DNA of 64,000 bases from an uncultured Eubacteriales bacterium (lineage in GTDB: Bacteria > Bacillota > Clostridia > Oscillospirales > UBA644), in assembly GCA_905207625.1 (NCBI GenBank), contig CAJLLT010000002.1:1-64000 (forward strand), written 5' to 3'. Shown here one piece after another: positions 35,562 to 44,395 of the stretch (positions are counted from its first letter, which is position 1; each line of letters starts with the position of its first letter). The notes beneath the pieces are model-generated. The model was not told the DNA's origin. It was given only the letters and a program-made list of their open reading frames with translations, and made no database searches. Position numbers and translations under genes: made by a program.

Positions 35562-35573
35562 CGCGGAAACACC

Positions 35574-35602
35574 GGGAAGACTTCGGTCTTCCCTTTTGTT
35601 TT
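35574..35602 (+). terminator. Terminator after the CYTH gene
   Basis: GGGAAGAC-TTCG-GTCTTCCC hairpin with UUCG-type loop followed by TTTTGTTTT. Confidence 0.9.
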
Positions 35603-35626
35603 CCCGGGCAGAACTGCCCGGAAGCA

Positions 35627-37015
35627 TCAGCGGGAGCCGAATATCCGGCCTTCCTTTTCCCGGAACTTTTCTATCTGCCTGAGTACCGCCTGCTGAGCGG
35701 GGCCTCCGTCTGTTTTACGGGAATTGAGGCAATTTTCAAGTTTCAGAGCCTCATACACATCCGCCTCAAAAAGGGGTGAAAGCGCCCGGAACTCCTCCAG
35801 TGTAAGACTTTCAAGGTCTTTTCCCTCACGTTCGCAATAGGCAACCGCCTTTCCCGTGACGTTATAGGCATCCCTGAAAGGCAGCCCGTGCCTTACCAGG
35901 TAATCGGCGCAGTCAGTGGCATTTATATACCCCTTGCCTGCGGCACGGCGCAACACATCTTTTTTCACCGTCAGAGTCTCGAACATGGGCGTGAACACAT
36001 TCAGACAGGTATTGACCGTGTCAACGCAGTCGAAAACAGCCTCTTTGTCCTCCTGCATATCCTTGTTGTATGCCAGGGGCAGAGCCTTCATAACCGTCAG
36101 AAGGGTTATAAGTGAGCCATAAACGCGCCCGGTTTTTCCTCGGCAAAGCTCCGCAATATCCGGGTTTTTCTTCTGTGGCATTATGGAGGAACCGGTGGAA
36201 TATGCATCATCCAGGCTTACAAATCCGAATTCCGAACTGCACCAGAGAATGATCTCTTCACAGAACCGGGACAGGTGCATCATTATCATGGAGCAGTCGG
36301 CACAGTACTCAATGAGGAAATCCCTGTCGGACACAGCGTCCATACTGTTTTCAGCTATTCCGGAAAAATTAAGCAGTTCCGCCGTGCGATTCCGGTTTAT
36401 CGGATAGCCAGTGGTAGCCACGGCACAGGCACCCAGGGGCGAATAGTTCAGCCGCTTCCCGCATTCGGAAAGCCTTTCCGAATCCCTGAGAAACATCTGG
36501 GCGTACGCCATTATGTAATGGGCAAAACTTGTGGGCTGAGCCCGCTGTAAATGGGTGTAAGCAGGCATTACGCAATCCGTGGTTTTCTCCGCCCGGCAGA
36601 CAAGTGCGTCCATAAGTTTTTTTAGACTGTCAAGGGTCATGGACACCGCCGCCCGCATATAAAGACGGATATCAACGGCAACCTGATCATTACGGCTCCG
36701 TGCGGTATGAAGTTTTTTACCTGCATCTCCTATACGTTGGGTAAGGATAGTTTCCACATTCATGTGAATGTCTTCGTTCTCCGGGGAAAAGTCAAGTTTG
36801 CCGCTCTCGAAATCACGGAGAATGCCCTTGAGCCCCTCATGTATTGCGTTTTTTTCCTCTTCGGTTATAATACCGCATTCAAAAAGCATCTGGGAATGGG
36901 CAATACTGCCCCGTATATCTTCACGGTAGAGGCGTTTATCGAACTCTATGGAAGAGTTGAAATCATTTACTGCCCCATCCACATCTTTTGAAAATCGTCC
37001 GTGCCAAAGTTTCAT
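35627..37015 (-). CDS. argH: Argininosuccinate lyase
   Basis: A 462-residue fumarase/aspartase-superfamily enzyme forming arginine and fumarate. Seen: LWHGRFSKDVDGAVNDFNSS at the N terminus, ARSRNDQVAVDIR, YTHLQRAQPTSFAHY, and the catalytic flexible signature GSSIMPQKKNPDIAEL. Its start overlaps the end of trmO by four bases. It is the last gene of the arginine operon that begins with argG. Confidence 0.97.
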   Translation of the reverse strand: MKLWHGRFSKDVDGAVNDFNSSIEFDKRLYREDIRGSIAHSQMLFECGIITEEEKNAIHEGLKGILRDFESGKLDFSPENEDIHMNVETILTQRIGDAGKKLHTARSRNDQVAVDIRLYMRAAVSMTLDSLKKLMDALVCRAEKTTDCVMPAYTHLQRAQPTSFAHYIMAYAQMFLRDSERLSECGKRLNYSPLGACAVATTGYPINRNRTAELLNFSGIAENSMDAVSDRDFLIEYCADCSMIMMHLSRFCEEIILWCSSEFGFVSLDDAYSTGSSIMPQKKNPDIAELCRGKTGRVYGSLITLLTVMKALPLAYNKDMQEDKEAVFDCVDTVNTCLNVFTPMFETLTVKKDVLRRAAGKGYINATDCADYLVRHGLPFRDAYNVTGKAVAYCEREGKDLESLTLEEFRALSPLFEADVYEALKLENCLNSRKTDGGPAQQAVLRQIEKFREKEGRIFGSR

Positions 37016-37698
37016 TGTTTTTCTCCGCTCTGCCGCACCGATATCACGGAAGCGACGCCGTCACTGACGGTAAATTTAATCTCAAATCCACCGAAAAGGA
37101 GTCCGTAGACCCTCTCCGGATCATCTATGTATGCGGGACGTGGATCCTGACTCAGGACTTCAGTCAGTCCCGCTCTTTTTTCTTCGGGAAAATCCCTTAT
37201 TATTTCCGGAGGAATACTGACATCAAGCCGATGATCCCTAACCCCGTCGGAAAACCCTCCGAGGGCATCGGGATGGCAATCCGTGTACGGAATATAGGGT
37301 TTTATATCATATATCGGTGTGCCGTCCACCATATCCGCGCCGGAAACTATCAGACATATACCCTCCGGAGAATCCTCGGTCCGGATAAGCCGGACAGAGG
37401 AAAGTCCGATCTTGTTGGGGCGAAAGGGGGAACGGGTAGCGAATACACCCATACGGGTATTTCCGCCGAGCCTCGGGGGACGGACGGTGGGACTCCAGTT
37501 TTCCTTCTCCACCTCCGAAAAGCCCCACAAAAGCCACAGATGACTGTAACCCTCTATTCCCCGCAAAGCGTCGGCATTCCTGTATTCCGGCTCAAAGATC
37601 ACTTCAGAAAGAAGAGTATCCGTAATGCCGCTTTGGCGGGGAACACCGAATTTAGTGGGGAAATCCGTACGAATTCTTGCAACGACCTGCAATTCCAT
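37012..37698 (-). CDS. trmO: TsaA/TrmO-like tRNA methyltransferase
   Basis: 228 residues of the TsaA-like beta-barrel family, which N6-methylates threonylcarbamoyladenosine at position 37 of certain tRNAs. Seen: RIRTDFPTKFGVPRQSG, GIEGYSHLWLLWGFSE, RPPRLGGNTRMGVFATRSPFRPNKIGLSSVRL with the cofactor-binding residues, and DIKPYIPYTDC. The ATG at 37698 has GGAG upstream. It is embedded in an arginine biosynthesis operon, an unusual context. Confidence 0.85.
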   Translation of the reverse strand: MELQVVARIRTDFPTKFGVPRQSGITDTLLSEVIFEPEYRNADALRGIEGYSHLWLLWGFSEVEKENWSPTVRPPRLGGNTRMGVFATRSPFRPNKIGLSSVRLIRTEDSPEGICLIVSGADMVDGTPIYDIKPYIPYTDCHPDALGGFSDGVRDHRLDVSIPPEIIRDFPEEKRAGLTEVLSQDPRPAYIDDPERVYGLLFGGFEIKFTVSDGVASVISVRQSGEKQ

Positions 37699-37754
37699 AT
37701 TTTCTCCGTATACACTGCGACACGGGTATTTTTTGCCCGTGCCGCAGATTCGCT

Positions 37755-39122
37755 TCAATTCTTAAGACTTTGTATAGGCGCAGGGATTCTTCCGCCTCTG
37801 GCAATGAATTTCGCGGGGGAATATCCGCTGATCTTCATTACCGGAGCCTCTCCCAAAAGCCCTCCGAAACTGACGCTGTCCCCTACGGTCTTGCCGTATG
37901 CGGGAATGACCCTTACCGCGGTGGTCTTTGTGTTTACCACACCGATTGCCGCTTCATCGGCAATAAGAGCGGAGATCACATCCGCCTCCGTATCCCCGGG
38001 TATGGCTATCATATCCAGTCCCACGGAGCAGACTGCCGTCATAGCTTCGAGTTTCTCTATGCTGAGCGCGCCCTTTTGCGCCGCCGCTATCATTCCCGCA
38101 TCCTCGGAAACGGGAATAAACGCGCCTGAAAGACCTCCGACCTGGCTCGACGCCATGACTCCGCCCTTTTTGACCGCGTCGTTGAGCAATGCCAGGGCAG
38201 CGGTAGTACCGCAGCCTCCGCAGCTCTCAAGTCCCATCTGTTCAAGGATATGAGCCACAGAGTCCCCTATCGCCGGTGTGGGAGCGAGAGAAAGATCGAC
38301 TATTCCGAAGGGGACCCCGAGGCGTCCGGACGCTTCGTTTGCCACAAGCTGTCCCACCCGGGTTATTTTAAATGCGGTGCGTTTTATTACGTCCGCCACT
38401 TCGCAAAGATCCCCGTCGCATTTTTCCAGCGCCGATTTGACGACTCCGGGACCGGAGACCCCCACGTTTATCATGCATTCCCCCTCGCCGGTTCCATGGA
38501 AAGCACCCGCCATGAAGGGATTATCCTCGGGAACATTCGCAAAGACCACCAGCTTGGCGCAGCCTATACTGTCCTCATCCTTTGTCCGGTACGCAAGATC
38601 TTTTATCACCTTACCCATCATCGCGACGGCATCCATGTTTATGCCGGCCTTTGTGGAAGCGATATTTACCGAGGAGCAGACATTCCGGGTCGTTGCGAGA
38701 GCTTCGGGAATGGAGCGGATAAGAGCCTTGTCGCTTACGGAAAAGCCCTTCTGTACCAATGCAGAGAATCCGCCGAGGAAATTCACCCCGCAACTGTCCG
38801 CCGCCTTCTGCAGAGCCTGTGCAAAGGGGGTACAGTTAAAGTACTCGTTGTCCCCCGCAGCCGCCGCGGCGATGGCGGCGATAGGAGTTACGGAAATGCG
38901 TTTATTGATTATGGGAATGCCGTACTGCTTTTCAATATCACAACCGGTACGTACAAGATTTTCCGCTTTGCGGCAGATCTTGTCATAGATCTTATCCGTG
39001 CATTTCTTCACATCGCTTTCGATGCAGCTGTAAAGGGAAATGCCCATAGTTATGGTTCTTATGTCCAGGTGCTCCCTGGATATCATGTTTATTGTTTCAA
39101 GTATGTCGTGATCGTTGAGCAT
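37755..39122 (-). CDS. UPF0210 (DUF711) family protein
   Basis: A 455-residue protein with ETINMISREHLDIRTITMGISL at the N terminus, KRISVTPIAAIAAAA, and a Gly/Ala-rich C-terminal half (GGCGTTAALALLNDAVKKGG) typical of UPF0210/PFL family proteins, whose fold relates to glycyl radical-like barrels but whose function is not known. It is regularly found directly after the ACT-domain gene as here (17-base gap), which suggests an amino-acid-responsive pair. Confidence 0.9.
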   Translation of the reverse strand: MLNDHDILETINMISREHLDIRTITMGISLYSCIESDVKKCTDKIYDKICRKAENLVRTGCDIEKQYGIPIINKRISVTPIAAIAAAAAGDNEYFNCTPFAQALQKAADSCGVNFLGGFSALVQKGFSVSDKALIRSIPEALATTRNVCSSVNIASTKAGINMDAVAMMGKVIKDLAYRTKDEDSIGCAKLVVFANVPEDNPFMAGAFHGTGEGECMINVGVSGPGVVKSALEKCDGDLCEVADVIKRTAFKITRVGQLVANEASGRLGVPFGIVDLSLAPTPAIGDSVAHILEQMGLESCGGCGTTAALALLNDAVKKGGVMASSQVGGLSGAFIPVSEDAGMIAAAQKGALSIEKLEAMTAVCSVGLDMIAIPGDTEADVISALIADEAAIGVVNTKTTAVRVIPAYGKTVGDSVSFGGLLGEAPVMKISGYSPAKFIARGGRIPAPIQSLKN

Positions 39123-39139
39123 ATTTTACCTTTCAGCCC

Positions 39140-39409
39140 TCAGACGGTGTGCATGGCGTTGAAAATATCTTCGTGCATAGTATGGATAACAAGCCCGTTT
39201 TCCTTGCCCATAGCGTCAAGAGTATCCACAAGATCTCCGAATCTGATTTTCATTCCGGATATGTCCACAAGCATTATCATTACAAAAAGTCCCTCGAGAA
39301 CCTTTTGCGTGATATCCACAATGTTGACTCCGTTTTCAGCACAGAGCCCGCTGACCTTGGCTATAATACCGACGCAGTCTTTTCCCGTAACCGTAATAAC
39401 CGCTTTCAT
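39140..39409 (-). CDS. ACT domain protein (UPF0237 family)
   Basis: An 89-residue single ACT domain: MKAVITVTGKDCVGIIAKVSGLCAENGVNIVDITQ, with a GxDxxGI-like ligand loop. Such stand-alone ACT proteins bind amino acids and pair with UPF0210 proteins. The start at 39409 has GGAGGAA upstream. It is 13 bases after argG, so it is likely part of the arginine operon and may sense an amino acid. Confidence 0.9.
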   Translation of the reverse strand: MKAVITVTGKDCVGIIAKVSGLCAENGVNIVDITQKVLEGLFVMIMLVDISGMKIRFGDLVDTLDAMGKENGLVIHTMHEDIFNAMHTV

Positions 39410-39422
39410 TTTTTCCTCCGGA

Positions 39423-40661
39423 TCATTTATTGTTTTTTCTTTTCTGTTCAAGAGACGCCTTGACCTTAAGGGGAAGACCGAAGAGATTTATAAAGCCTTC
39501 AGCATCGGACTGATCATAAACATCGTCCTTATCAAAAGTCGCCACATCCTCATCGTACAGGGAGAACGGAGAGGTAACTCCGGCAGGAATGATATTTCCC
39601 TTGTAAAGCTTAAGCTTCACCGTACCGGTCACAGTCTGCTGAGTGCTGTCCACGAAGGCGGAAAGAGCTTCCCGCAAAGGTGTATACCACTGCCCGAAAT
39701 ACACGATGTCCGCAAATTTAAGGGCGACCTGCTGCTTGTAATGAAGCGTTTCCCGGTCCAGACAAAGGGTCTCCAGAACCTCGTGTGCGGCATAAAGTAT
39801 CGTTCCTCCGGGAGTTTCGTAAACACCGCGGCTCTTCATACCCACAAGACGGTTTTCCACCAGATCCACAAGGCCTATCCCGTTCTCACCGCCCAATTTG
39901 TTGAGCTTTGCGATTATCTGTGCGCCCTTCATTTTTTCACCGTCCACAGCCACCGGGACGCCTTTTTCAAAATCTATGGTAACGTAAACCGACTTGTTGG
40001 GTGCTTTCTGGGGGCTCACTCCGAGTTCGAGTATCTTATCGTAGTCGGGTTCGTTGGCCGGATCCTCCAGGTCAAGACCCTCGTGGGAAAGGTGCCAGAG
40101 GTTCTTGTCCTTGGAATAGTTAGTCTGACGGGAAATGTTAAGTGGAATATTATGAGCCTCGGCATAGTCGATCTCCTCGTCACGGCTCTTTATATCCCAT
40201 ATCCTCCAGGGGGCTATTATCTTCATATCCGGAGCGAAAGCTTTTATGGCAAGCTCAAACCGGACCTGATCATTACCCTTTCCGGTACAGCCGTGGGCTA
40301 TCGCGTCGGCACCCTCGGCTTTTGCGATCTCCACAATGCGCTTTGCGATTATCGGACGGGCAAAGGATGTTCCCAGAAGATATTTGCCCTCATATACCGC
40401 ACCCGCTTTCATTGTCGGGAATATGTAATCATCCACAAATTCTTCGGTAAGATCTTCAATGTAAAGTTTGGAAGCCCCGGTATTCTTCGCCTTCTGCTCA
40501 AGTCCGGAAAGCTCTTTTCCCTGTCCCACATCCGCGGCAACGGCAATAACTTCGCAGTTATTGAAGTTCTCCTTCAGCCACGGAATTATTATAGATGTGT
40601 CAAGTCCTCCGGAATAGGCAAGAACTACTTTCTTTATGCTCTTATCGCCCAGTTTAACCAT
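39423..40661 (-). CDS. argG: Argininosuccinate synthase
   Basis: A 412-residue N-type ATP pyrophosphatase joining citrulline and aspartate. Seen: VVLAYSGGLDTSIIIPWLKEN (PP-loop), IAVAADVGQGKEL, AIAHGCTGKGNDQVRFE, and SRGVYETPGGTIL. The ATG at 40661 is preferred over the one at 40673, which overlaps the AGAGAGG site. First gene of argG-ACT-UPF0210-trmO-argH. Confidence 0.97.
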   Translation of the reverse strand: MVKLGDKSIKKVVLAYSGGLDTSIIIPWLKENFNNCEVIAVAADVGQGKELSGLEQKAKNTGASKLYIEDLTEEFVDDYIFPTMKAGAVYEGKYLLGTSFARPIIAKRIVEIAKAEGADAIAHGCTGKGNDQVRFELAIKAFAPDMKIIAPWRIWDIKSRDEEIDYAEAHNIPLNISRQTNYSKDKNLWHLSHEGLDLEDPANEPDYDKILELGVSPQKAPNKSVYVTIDFEKGVPVAVDGEKMKGAQIIAKLNKLGGENGIGLVDLVENRLVGMKSRGVYETPGGTILYAAHEVLETLCLDRETLHYKQQVALKFADIVYFGQWYTPLREALSAFVDSTQQTVTGTVKLKLYKGNIIPAGVTSPFSLYDEDVATFDKDDVYDQSDAEGFINLFGLPLKVKASLEQKRKNNK

Positions 40662-40715
40662 AATAATATACATCCTCTCTCTGCATTTTTGCATAATATT
40701 CGATTTTGTGGGTTA

Positions 40716-40745
40716 ATTATACAGCTATTTGAATAAAAATTCAAT
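40716..40745 (-). promoter_or_regulatory. argG promoter overlapped by an ARG-box-like operator
   Basis: Minus strand TTGAAT, 17-base spacer, TATAAT. The plus-strand sequence TTTGAATAAAAATTCAAT (40728-40745) is a near-perfect match to the B. subtilis ArgR/AhrC box and covers the -35, so ArgR-arginine should repress. Confidence 0.8.
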
Positions 40746-40821
40746 TCGCTTATAGCACAAACATTGTTCAATGTCCCACGGACATTTTTGTCGGAATGCA
40801 CAATACGACAGTCCCTGGGCC

Positions 40822-42147
40822 TCAGTCCGGCAGAGATGCGGAGACAAGAGACTGCATCTGCTCAACGGCTTCAATAGGCGTACTGTAGCCTTTTACGACC
40901 TTTTCAAGCATCATATCCAGAGAATCCTGGGCATCGGCAACCACAACACTTCTGTCCGTTCCGGCAGAGGAGATCATTTTTGCATAAAGTTCCAGATCCT
41001 CCGTATGGAAAAACAGAGATCTTCCCGCGGAGGCCTTCCAGGAATCGGCAGATCTTCCGGGCAGAGGCTCAAACAAAGCGTCTATGACCTTTCCGAGGGA
41101 AGGGTCGGCAAACTTTGTTATTGCCATTACATTGCTTCCGTAGCGATAATATGCCGTACCGTCTTCCGGAGCGGTATATCCGGAGGGGAAAGCGCACCAG
41201 CGCAGATCCTGCCCGAGGGTATTCAGAACGGAATCGTCGGAGTTGTCTGTACCGGCGGAGCTGTCGGCGGCATAAAAAAGAGTAAGACCCTGTTTAAAAG
41301 CTTCGGCAGGGGTCAGATCTCCCTCGTAAGAGACCTTTTCCTCCCCCACAAGTTTCCGGACCCATTCCAGTGCCCTGACTGTTCCGGAAGTATCGTAGCC
41401 GCAGACAAATCTGCCGTTCTCGTAAAGGACTTTGGAACTGCCGTTGGCATATATGGCGGAATGAATGAATTCAGGATCAGAGGCAGAGGGGGCGGTAAAA
41501 CCGAAAACCCCGTCGTGAGTCACCTTCCGGCAAAGATCAGTGAAAGCCTCAAAATCCCATTTTCCGGAAGAACTGAGCTCGGAGGGGGATATCAGTCCGT
41601 GGGAACGGATAATCGCTTCATTGTAGTAGAGGATTCCCGAGATCCGGGGCAAAGGATCAGCCCAGAAAGCGTTGGTGAAGCCGTAGGTCTTTCCGTCCTG
41701 CAACGTAAGAAGCTGCCTGAGTCCCGCCGCACCCCACTTGTCGGCATCGGGGTCAATGTCCTCCATATCCTGCATAGAACGCAGAAGTCCGCCCTGCCAC
41801 AGGCTGTAAACGGAAGAAGTGTCCGTATATACAATATCCGCATAACGTACCGTGCCGGCGGCAGAAGTCTGCATATAATCAAGTATCGCCGAAGGGGAAG
41901 CAACGGTTACTTCTACCTTGCACCCGTACTTTTCCTCAATCTCCGAGAATCTCGACAGGATCTTATCACCCAGAAGCGACTGTCCGGCGTCAAGACCGCC
42001 GGAAACCGAGGATGACTGGCGTATCTTCAGTTTTCCGTCGTTAACGGTTTCATCGGTTGCGGGCTTTCCCGTACAGGAGGACAGGATCAGGACTGCCGAA
42101 AAAGCGGCAAGGCATACTTTCAAAACGGACTGCATTTTTCTTTTCAT
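40822..42147 (-). CDS. Extracellular solute-binding lipoprotein (family 1 type)
   Basis: A 441-residue lipoprotein: signal peptide with lipobox ILSSC (Cys25), then a two-lobed binding protein pattern with FSEIEEKYGCKVEVTVASPSAILDYM, ILYYNEAIIRSHGL, KWDFEAFTDLCRKV, and ADPLPRISG. These match carbohydrate-type (SBP family 1) ABC binding proteins. No permease or ATPase gene is nearby, so it either serves a transporter elsewhere or has another sensing role. AAAGGA precedes the ATG. Confidence 0.8.
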   Translation of the reverse strand: MKRKMQSVLKVCLAAFSAVLILSSCTGKPATDETVNDGKLKIRQSSSVSGGLDAGQSLLGDKILSRFSEIEEKYGCKVEVTVASPSAILDYMQTSAAGTVRYADIVYTDTSSVYSLWQGGLLRSMQDMEDIDPDADKWGAAGLRQLLTLQDGKTYGFTNAFWADPLPRISGILYYNEAIIRSHGLISPSELSSSGKWDFEAFTDLCRKVTHDGVFGFTAPSASDPEFIHSAIYANGSSKVLYENGRFVCGYDTSGTVRALEWVRKLVGEEKVSYEGDLTPAEAFKQGLTLFYAADSSAGTDNSDDSVLNTLGQDLRWCAFPSGYTAPEDGTAYYRYGSNVMAITKFADPSLGKVIDALFEPLPGRSADSWKASAGRSLFFHTEDLELYAKMISSAGTDRSVVVADAQDSLDMMLEKVVKGYSTPIEAVEQMQSLVSASLPD

Positions 42148-42321
42148 GGGTACATTTTCCTTTCGCGAACAGTTCATGACTCATCAATCTTTACGGTCTA
42201 ATATTACCATATAACAACTCCGATATCAATAGTCCGGGCTGTTTTTATGAAAAAATGTAAGAAAATCGGCGGAATACACGGAAAAAATTTTGAAATTATA
42301 ATGAACAATGGAAAATCCGTG

Positions 42322-42351
42322 TTGACAACCCCTCAAAAGCTGTGTTATAAT
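42322..42351 (+). promoter_or_regulatory. Promoter of rplU-rpmA
   Basis: TTGACA, 18-base spacer, TATAAT at 42346-42351. Confidence 0.85.
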
Positions 42352-42354
42352 AAG

Positions 42355-42432
42355 GAGCCGCATGGAAAAGGCTTCGGAAAAATCGAAAGATTTGCCTCGA
42401 CAGCGAGACTTAATGAATGAGGGACAAACCCA
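42355..42432 (+). promoter_or_regulatory. Putative L21 leader RNA
   Basis: An 80-base untranslated leader with CTCGACAGCGAG hairpin (stem CTCG/CGAG) close before the start codon, in the position of the L21 leader known in Firmicutes; likely binds L21 for autoregulation. The consensus could not be checked. Confidence 0.5.
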
Positions 42433-42744
42433 ATGTACGCAGTATTTGTTACGGGCGGAAAACAGTATAAAGCCTCCGAAGGCGACGTACTGTTCATCGA
42501 AAAGCTCGACAGCGAAGCGGGACAGACCGTCAAGTTTGATCAGGTTCTTCTCGTCAGCAACGACGGAAACGTCACAGTCGGCGATCCTTTTGTCAAGGGC
42601 GCTTATGTTGAAGCTAAACTCGACAAGAACGGCAAAGGCAAAAAGGTTCGCATTTTCAAGTATAAGGCAAAGAAAGGCTACCGCAGACGCCTGGGCCACA
42701 GACAGCCTTATTCCAAGATCACCGTTACTTCGGTGAAAGCATAA
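42433..42744 (+). CDS. rplU: 50S ribosomal protein L21
   Basis: 103 residues: MYAVFVTGGKQYKASEGDVL at the start, KVRIFKYKAKKGYRRRLGHRQPYSKITV near the end, standard L21 features. A GAGGG lies 10 bases before the ATG. Only 15 bases separate it from rpmA, leaving no room for the prp (ysxB) protease gene usually between them in Firmicutes. Confidence 0.97.
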   Translation: MYAVFVTGGKQYKASEGDVLFIEKLDSEAGQTVKFDQVLLVSNDGNVTVGDPFVKGAYVEAKLDKNGKGKKVRIFKYKAKKGYRRRLGHRQPYSKITVTSVKA

Positions 42745-42759
42745 CGGAGGTGTAGAGAG

Positions 42760-43020
42760 ATGGCTCATAAGAAAGGTGTCGGTTCCACCAAAAACGGACG
42801 TGATTCCGAATCCAAGCGCCTCGGCGTTAAGAGAGCAGACGGTCAGTTTGTTCTCGCAGGAAATATTCTTGTCAGACAGAGAGGCACCAAAATCCACCCC
42901 GGTGCTAACGTCGGTATAGGTTCCGATGATACCCTGTTCGCTCTCGTTGACGGCAAAGTCAGCTTCCAGAGAGTCGGCAAGGATAAGAAAAAGGTTTGCG
43001 TTCAGGCAATTGAAGAATAA
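42760..43020 (+). CDS. rpmA: 50S ribosomal protein L27 (no N-terminal extension)
   Basis: 86 residues starting MAHKKGVGSTKNGRDSESKR. Most Firmicutes L27 proteins carry about nine extra N-terminal residues removed by the Prp protease; here the mature-type start is encoded directly and prp is missing from the cluster. The rest (ADGQFVLAGNILVRQRGTKIHPG) is standard. Confidence 0.97.
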   Translation: MAHKKGVGSTKNGRDSESKRLGVKRADGQFVLAGNILVRQRGTKIHPGANVGIGSDDTLFALVDGKVSFQRVGKDKKKVCVQAIEE

Positions 43021-43045
43021 TTGACGGCGCAAAAACAGCCAAAAA

Positions 43046-43086
43046 AAGAGATGATTCTGCTTTTAGCCGGATCGTCTCTTCTTTTT
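43046..43086 (+). terminator. Terminator between rpmA and obgE
   Basis: AAGAGATGAT pairs with ATCGTCTCTT (one G-T pair), then CTTTTTAT. Confidence 0.8.
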
Positions 43087-43108
43087 ATATTGAGAATGGG
43101 AAAATTTT

Positions 43109-44380
43109 ATGTTTGCAGACAGCACCAAAATATATGTAAAAGCGGGGGATGGCGGTAACGGCTGCGTATCCTACCGCAGAGAAAAATACGTTGCCGCAGG
43201 CGGTCCCGACGGCGGCGACGGCGGCAAGGGCGGAGACATAATCCTTGTGGCGGACAACAATCTCAATACCCTTGAAAACATCCGCTTCAAACACCGCTTT
43301 ATTGCCGAAAACGGGGAAAACGGCAAGGGCGGAAAAATGTACGGAAAATGCGGAAAAGACCTTATAATCAAAGTTCCCCGGGGCACGCTCATAAAGGATA
43401 TTGAGACCGACCTTATAATAAAAGACCTCAGCGATGACGAGCCCTTTATCCTGGCAAAGGGAGGAAAGGGCGGCTGGGGAAACCGCCATTTTGCCACCCC
43501 CACCAGACAGTGCCCGAACTTTGCCCGGGCAGGGATCCCGGGAGAGGAAAAAGAAGTCCGTCTTGAGCTGAAACTTATCGCCGATGTAGGGCTTTTAGGA
43601 TTCCCGAACGTAGGAAAGAGCACCCTTTTGAGCGTGGTAAGCAATGCCAAGCCCAAAATCGCAAATTATCACTTCACGACCCTTGTACCGAATCTCGGAA
43701 TGGTAGGGACCTCCGGTGAGGACGGTTTCCTTATGGCGGACATCCCCGGTATAATAGAAGGAGCCGCCGACGGCGCGGGCCTGGGACACGATTTTCTCCG
43801 TCATATAGAAAGATGCCGGTTGTTGGTGCATCTTGTGGACGTATCCGGAAGCGAGGGGCGCGACCCGACGGAGGATTTTGAAAAGCTCAATACGGAACTT
43901 GAACGTTTTTCCCCCGAGCTGGCAAAACGTCCTCAGATAGTCGTGGGAAACAAGATCGATGCGATAACCGACCGTACCGCTGCGGATACCTTTGCCGCAT
44001 ATATCAGGGAAAAGGGATTGCCGTATACCGAGATCTCCGCCGCCGCGCATATCGGGACGTCGGAACTGGTATATCTGATAAGCTCCACTCTGGCAAAACT
44101 TCCCCCGGTCACGGTTTACCAGCCGGAATATGTTGAACCTGAGGCAAAGATTCATACCGCAGAAGATGTCACCGTGGAGAAGAGGGACGGGCTGTACTTT
44201 GTTGAAGGACAGTGGCTGCTGAAAATAATGCGCTCCATAAATTTCTCAGATGAAGAAAGCATGCAGTATTTCCAGAGAGTTCTGAGAAATTCCGGAATAA
44301 TCCAGAAGCTTATTGATATGGGAGTAAAAGAAGGAGATACGGTCTGTATCTACGACTTCTCCTTCGACTTTGTATTCTGA
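43109..44380 (+). CDS. obgE: GTPase Obg/CgtA
   Basis: A 423-residue essential ribosome-assembly GTPase. Seen: glycine-rich Obg fold with GGDGGNGCVSYRREKYV and GGPDGGDGGKGGD, G1 GFPNVGKSTLL, G3 DIPGIIEGAADGAGLG, G4 VGNKID, and a C-terminal OCT domain of about 75 residues as found in Gram-positive Obg. It follows rpmA in the classical rplU-rpmA-obg order. Confidence 0.96.
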   Translation: MFADSTKIYVKAGDGGNGCVSYRREKYVAAGGPDGGDGGKGGDIILVADNNLNTLENIRFKHRFIAENGENGKGGKMYGKCGKDLIIKVPRGTLIKDIETDLIIKDLSDDEPFILAKGGKGGWGNRHFATPTRQCPNFARAGIPGEEKEVRLELKLIADVGLLGFPNVGKSTLLSVVSNAKPKIANYHFTTLVPNLGMVGTSGEDGFLMADIPGIIEGAADGAGLGHDFLRHIERCRLLVHLVDVSGSEGRDPTEDFEKLNTELERFSPELAKRPQIVVGNKIDAITDRTAADTFAAYIREKGLPYTEISAAAHIGTSELVYLISSTLAKLPPVTVYQPEYVEPEAKIHTAEDVTVEKRDGLYFVEGQWLLKIMRSINFSDEESMQYFQRVLRNSGIIQKLIDMGVKEGDTVCIYDFSFDFVF

Positions 44381-44395
44381 TCTGAGGTACACTGT

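Noticed and set aside
38250..40736. An 828-residue plus-strand ORF opposite argG, ACT and UPF0210
   Set aside because: It crosses three genes with clear families and its composition is that of an antisense frame.
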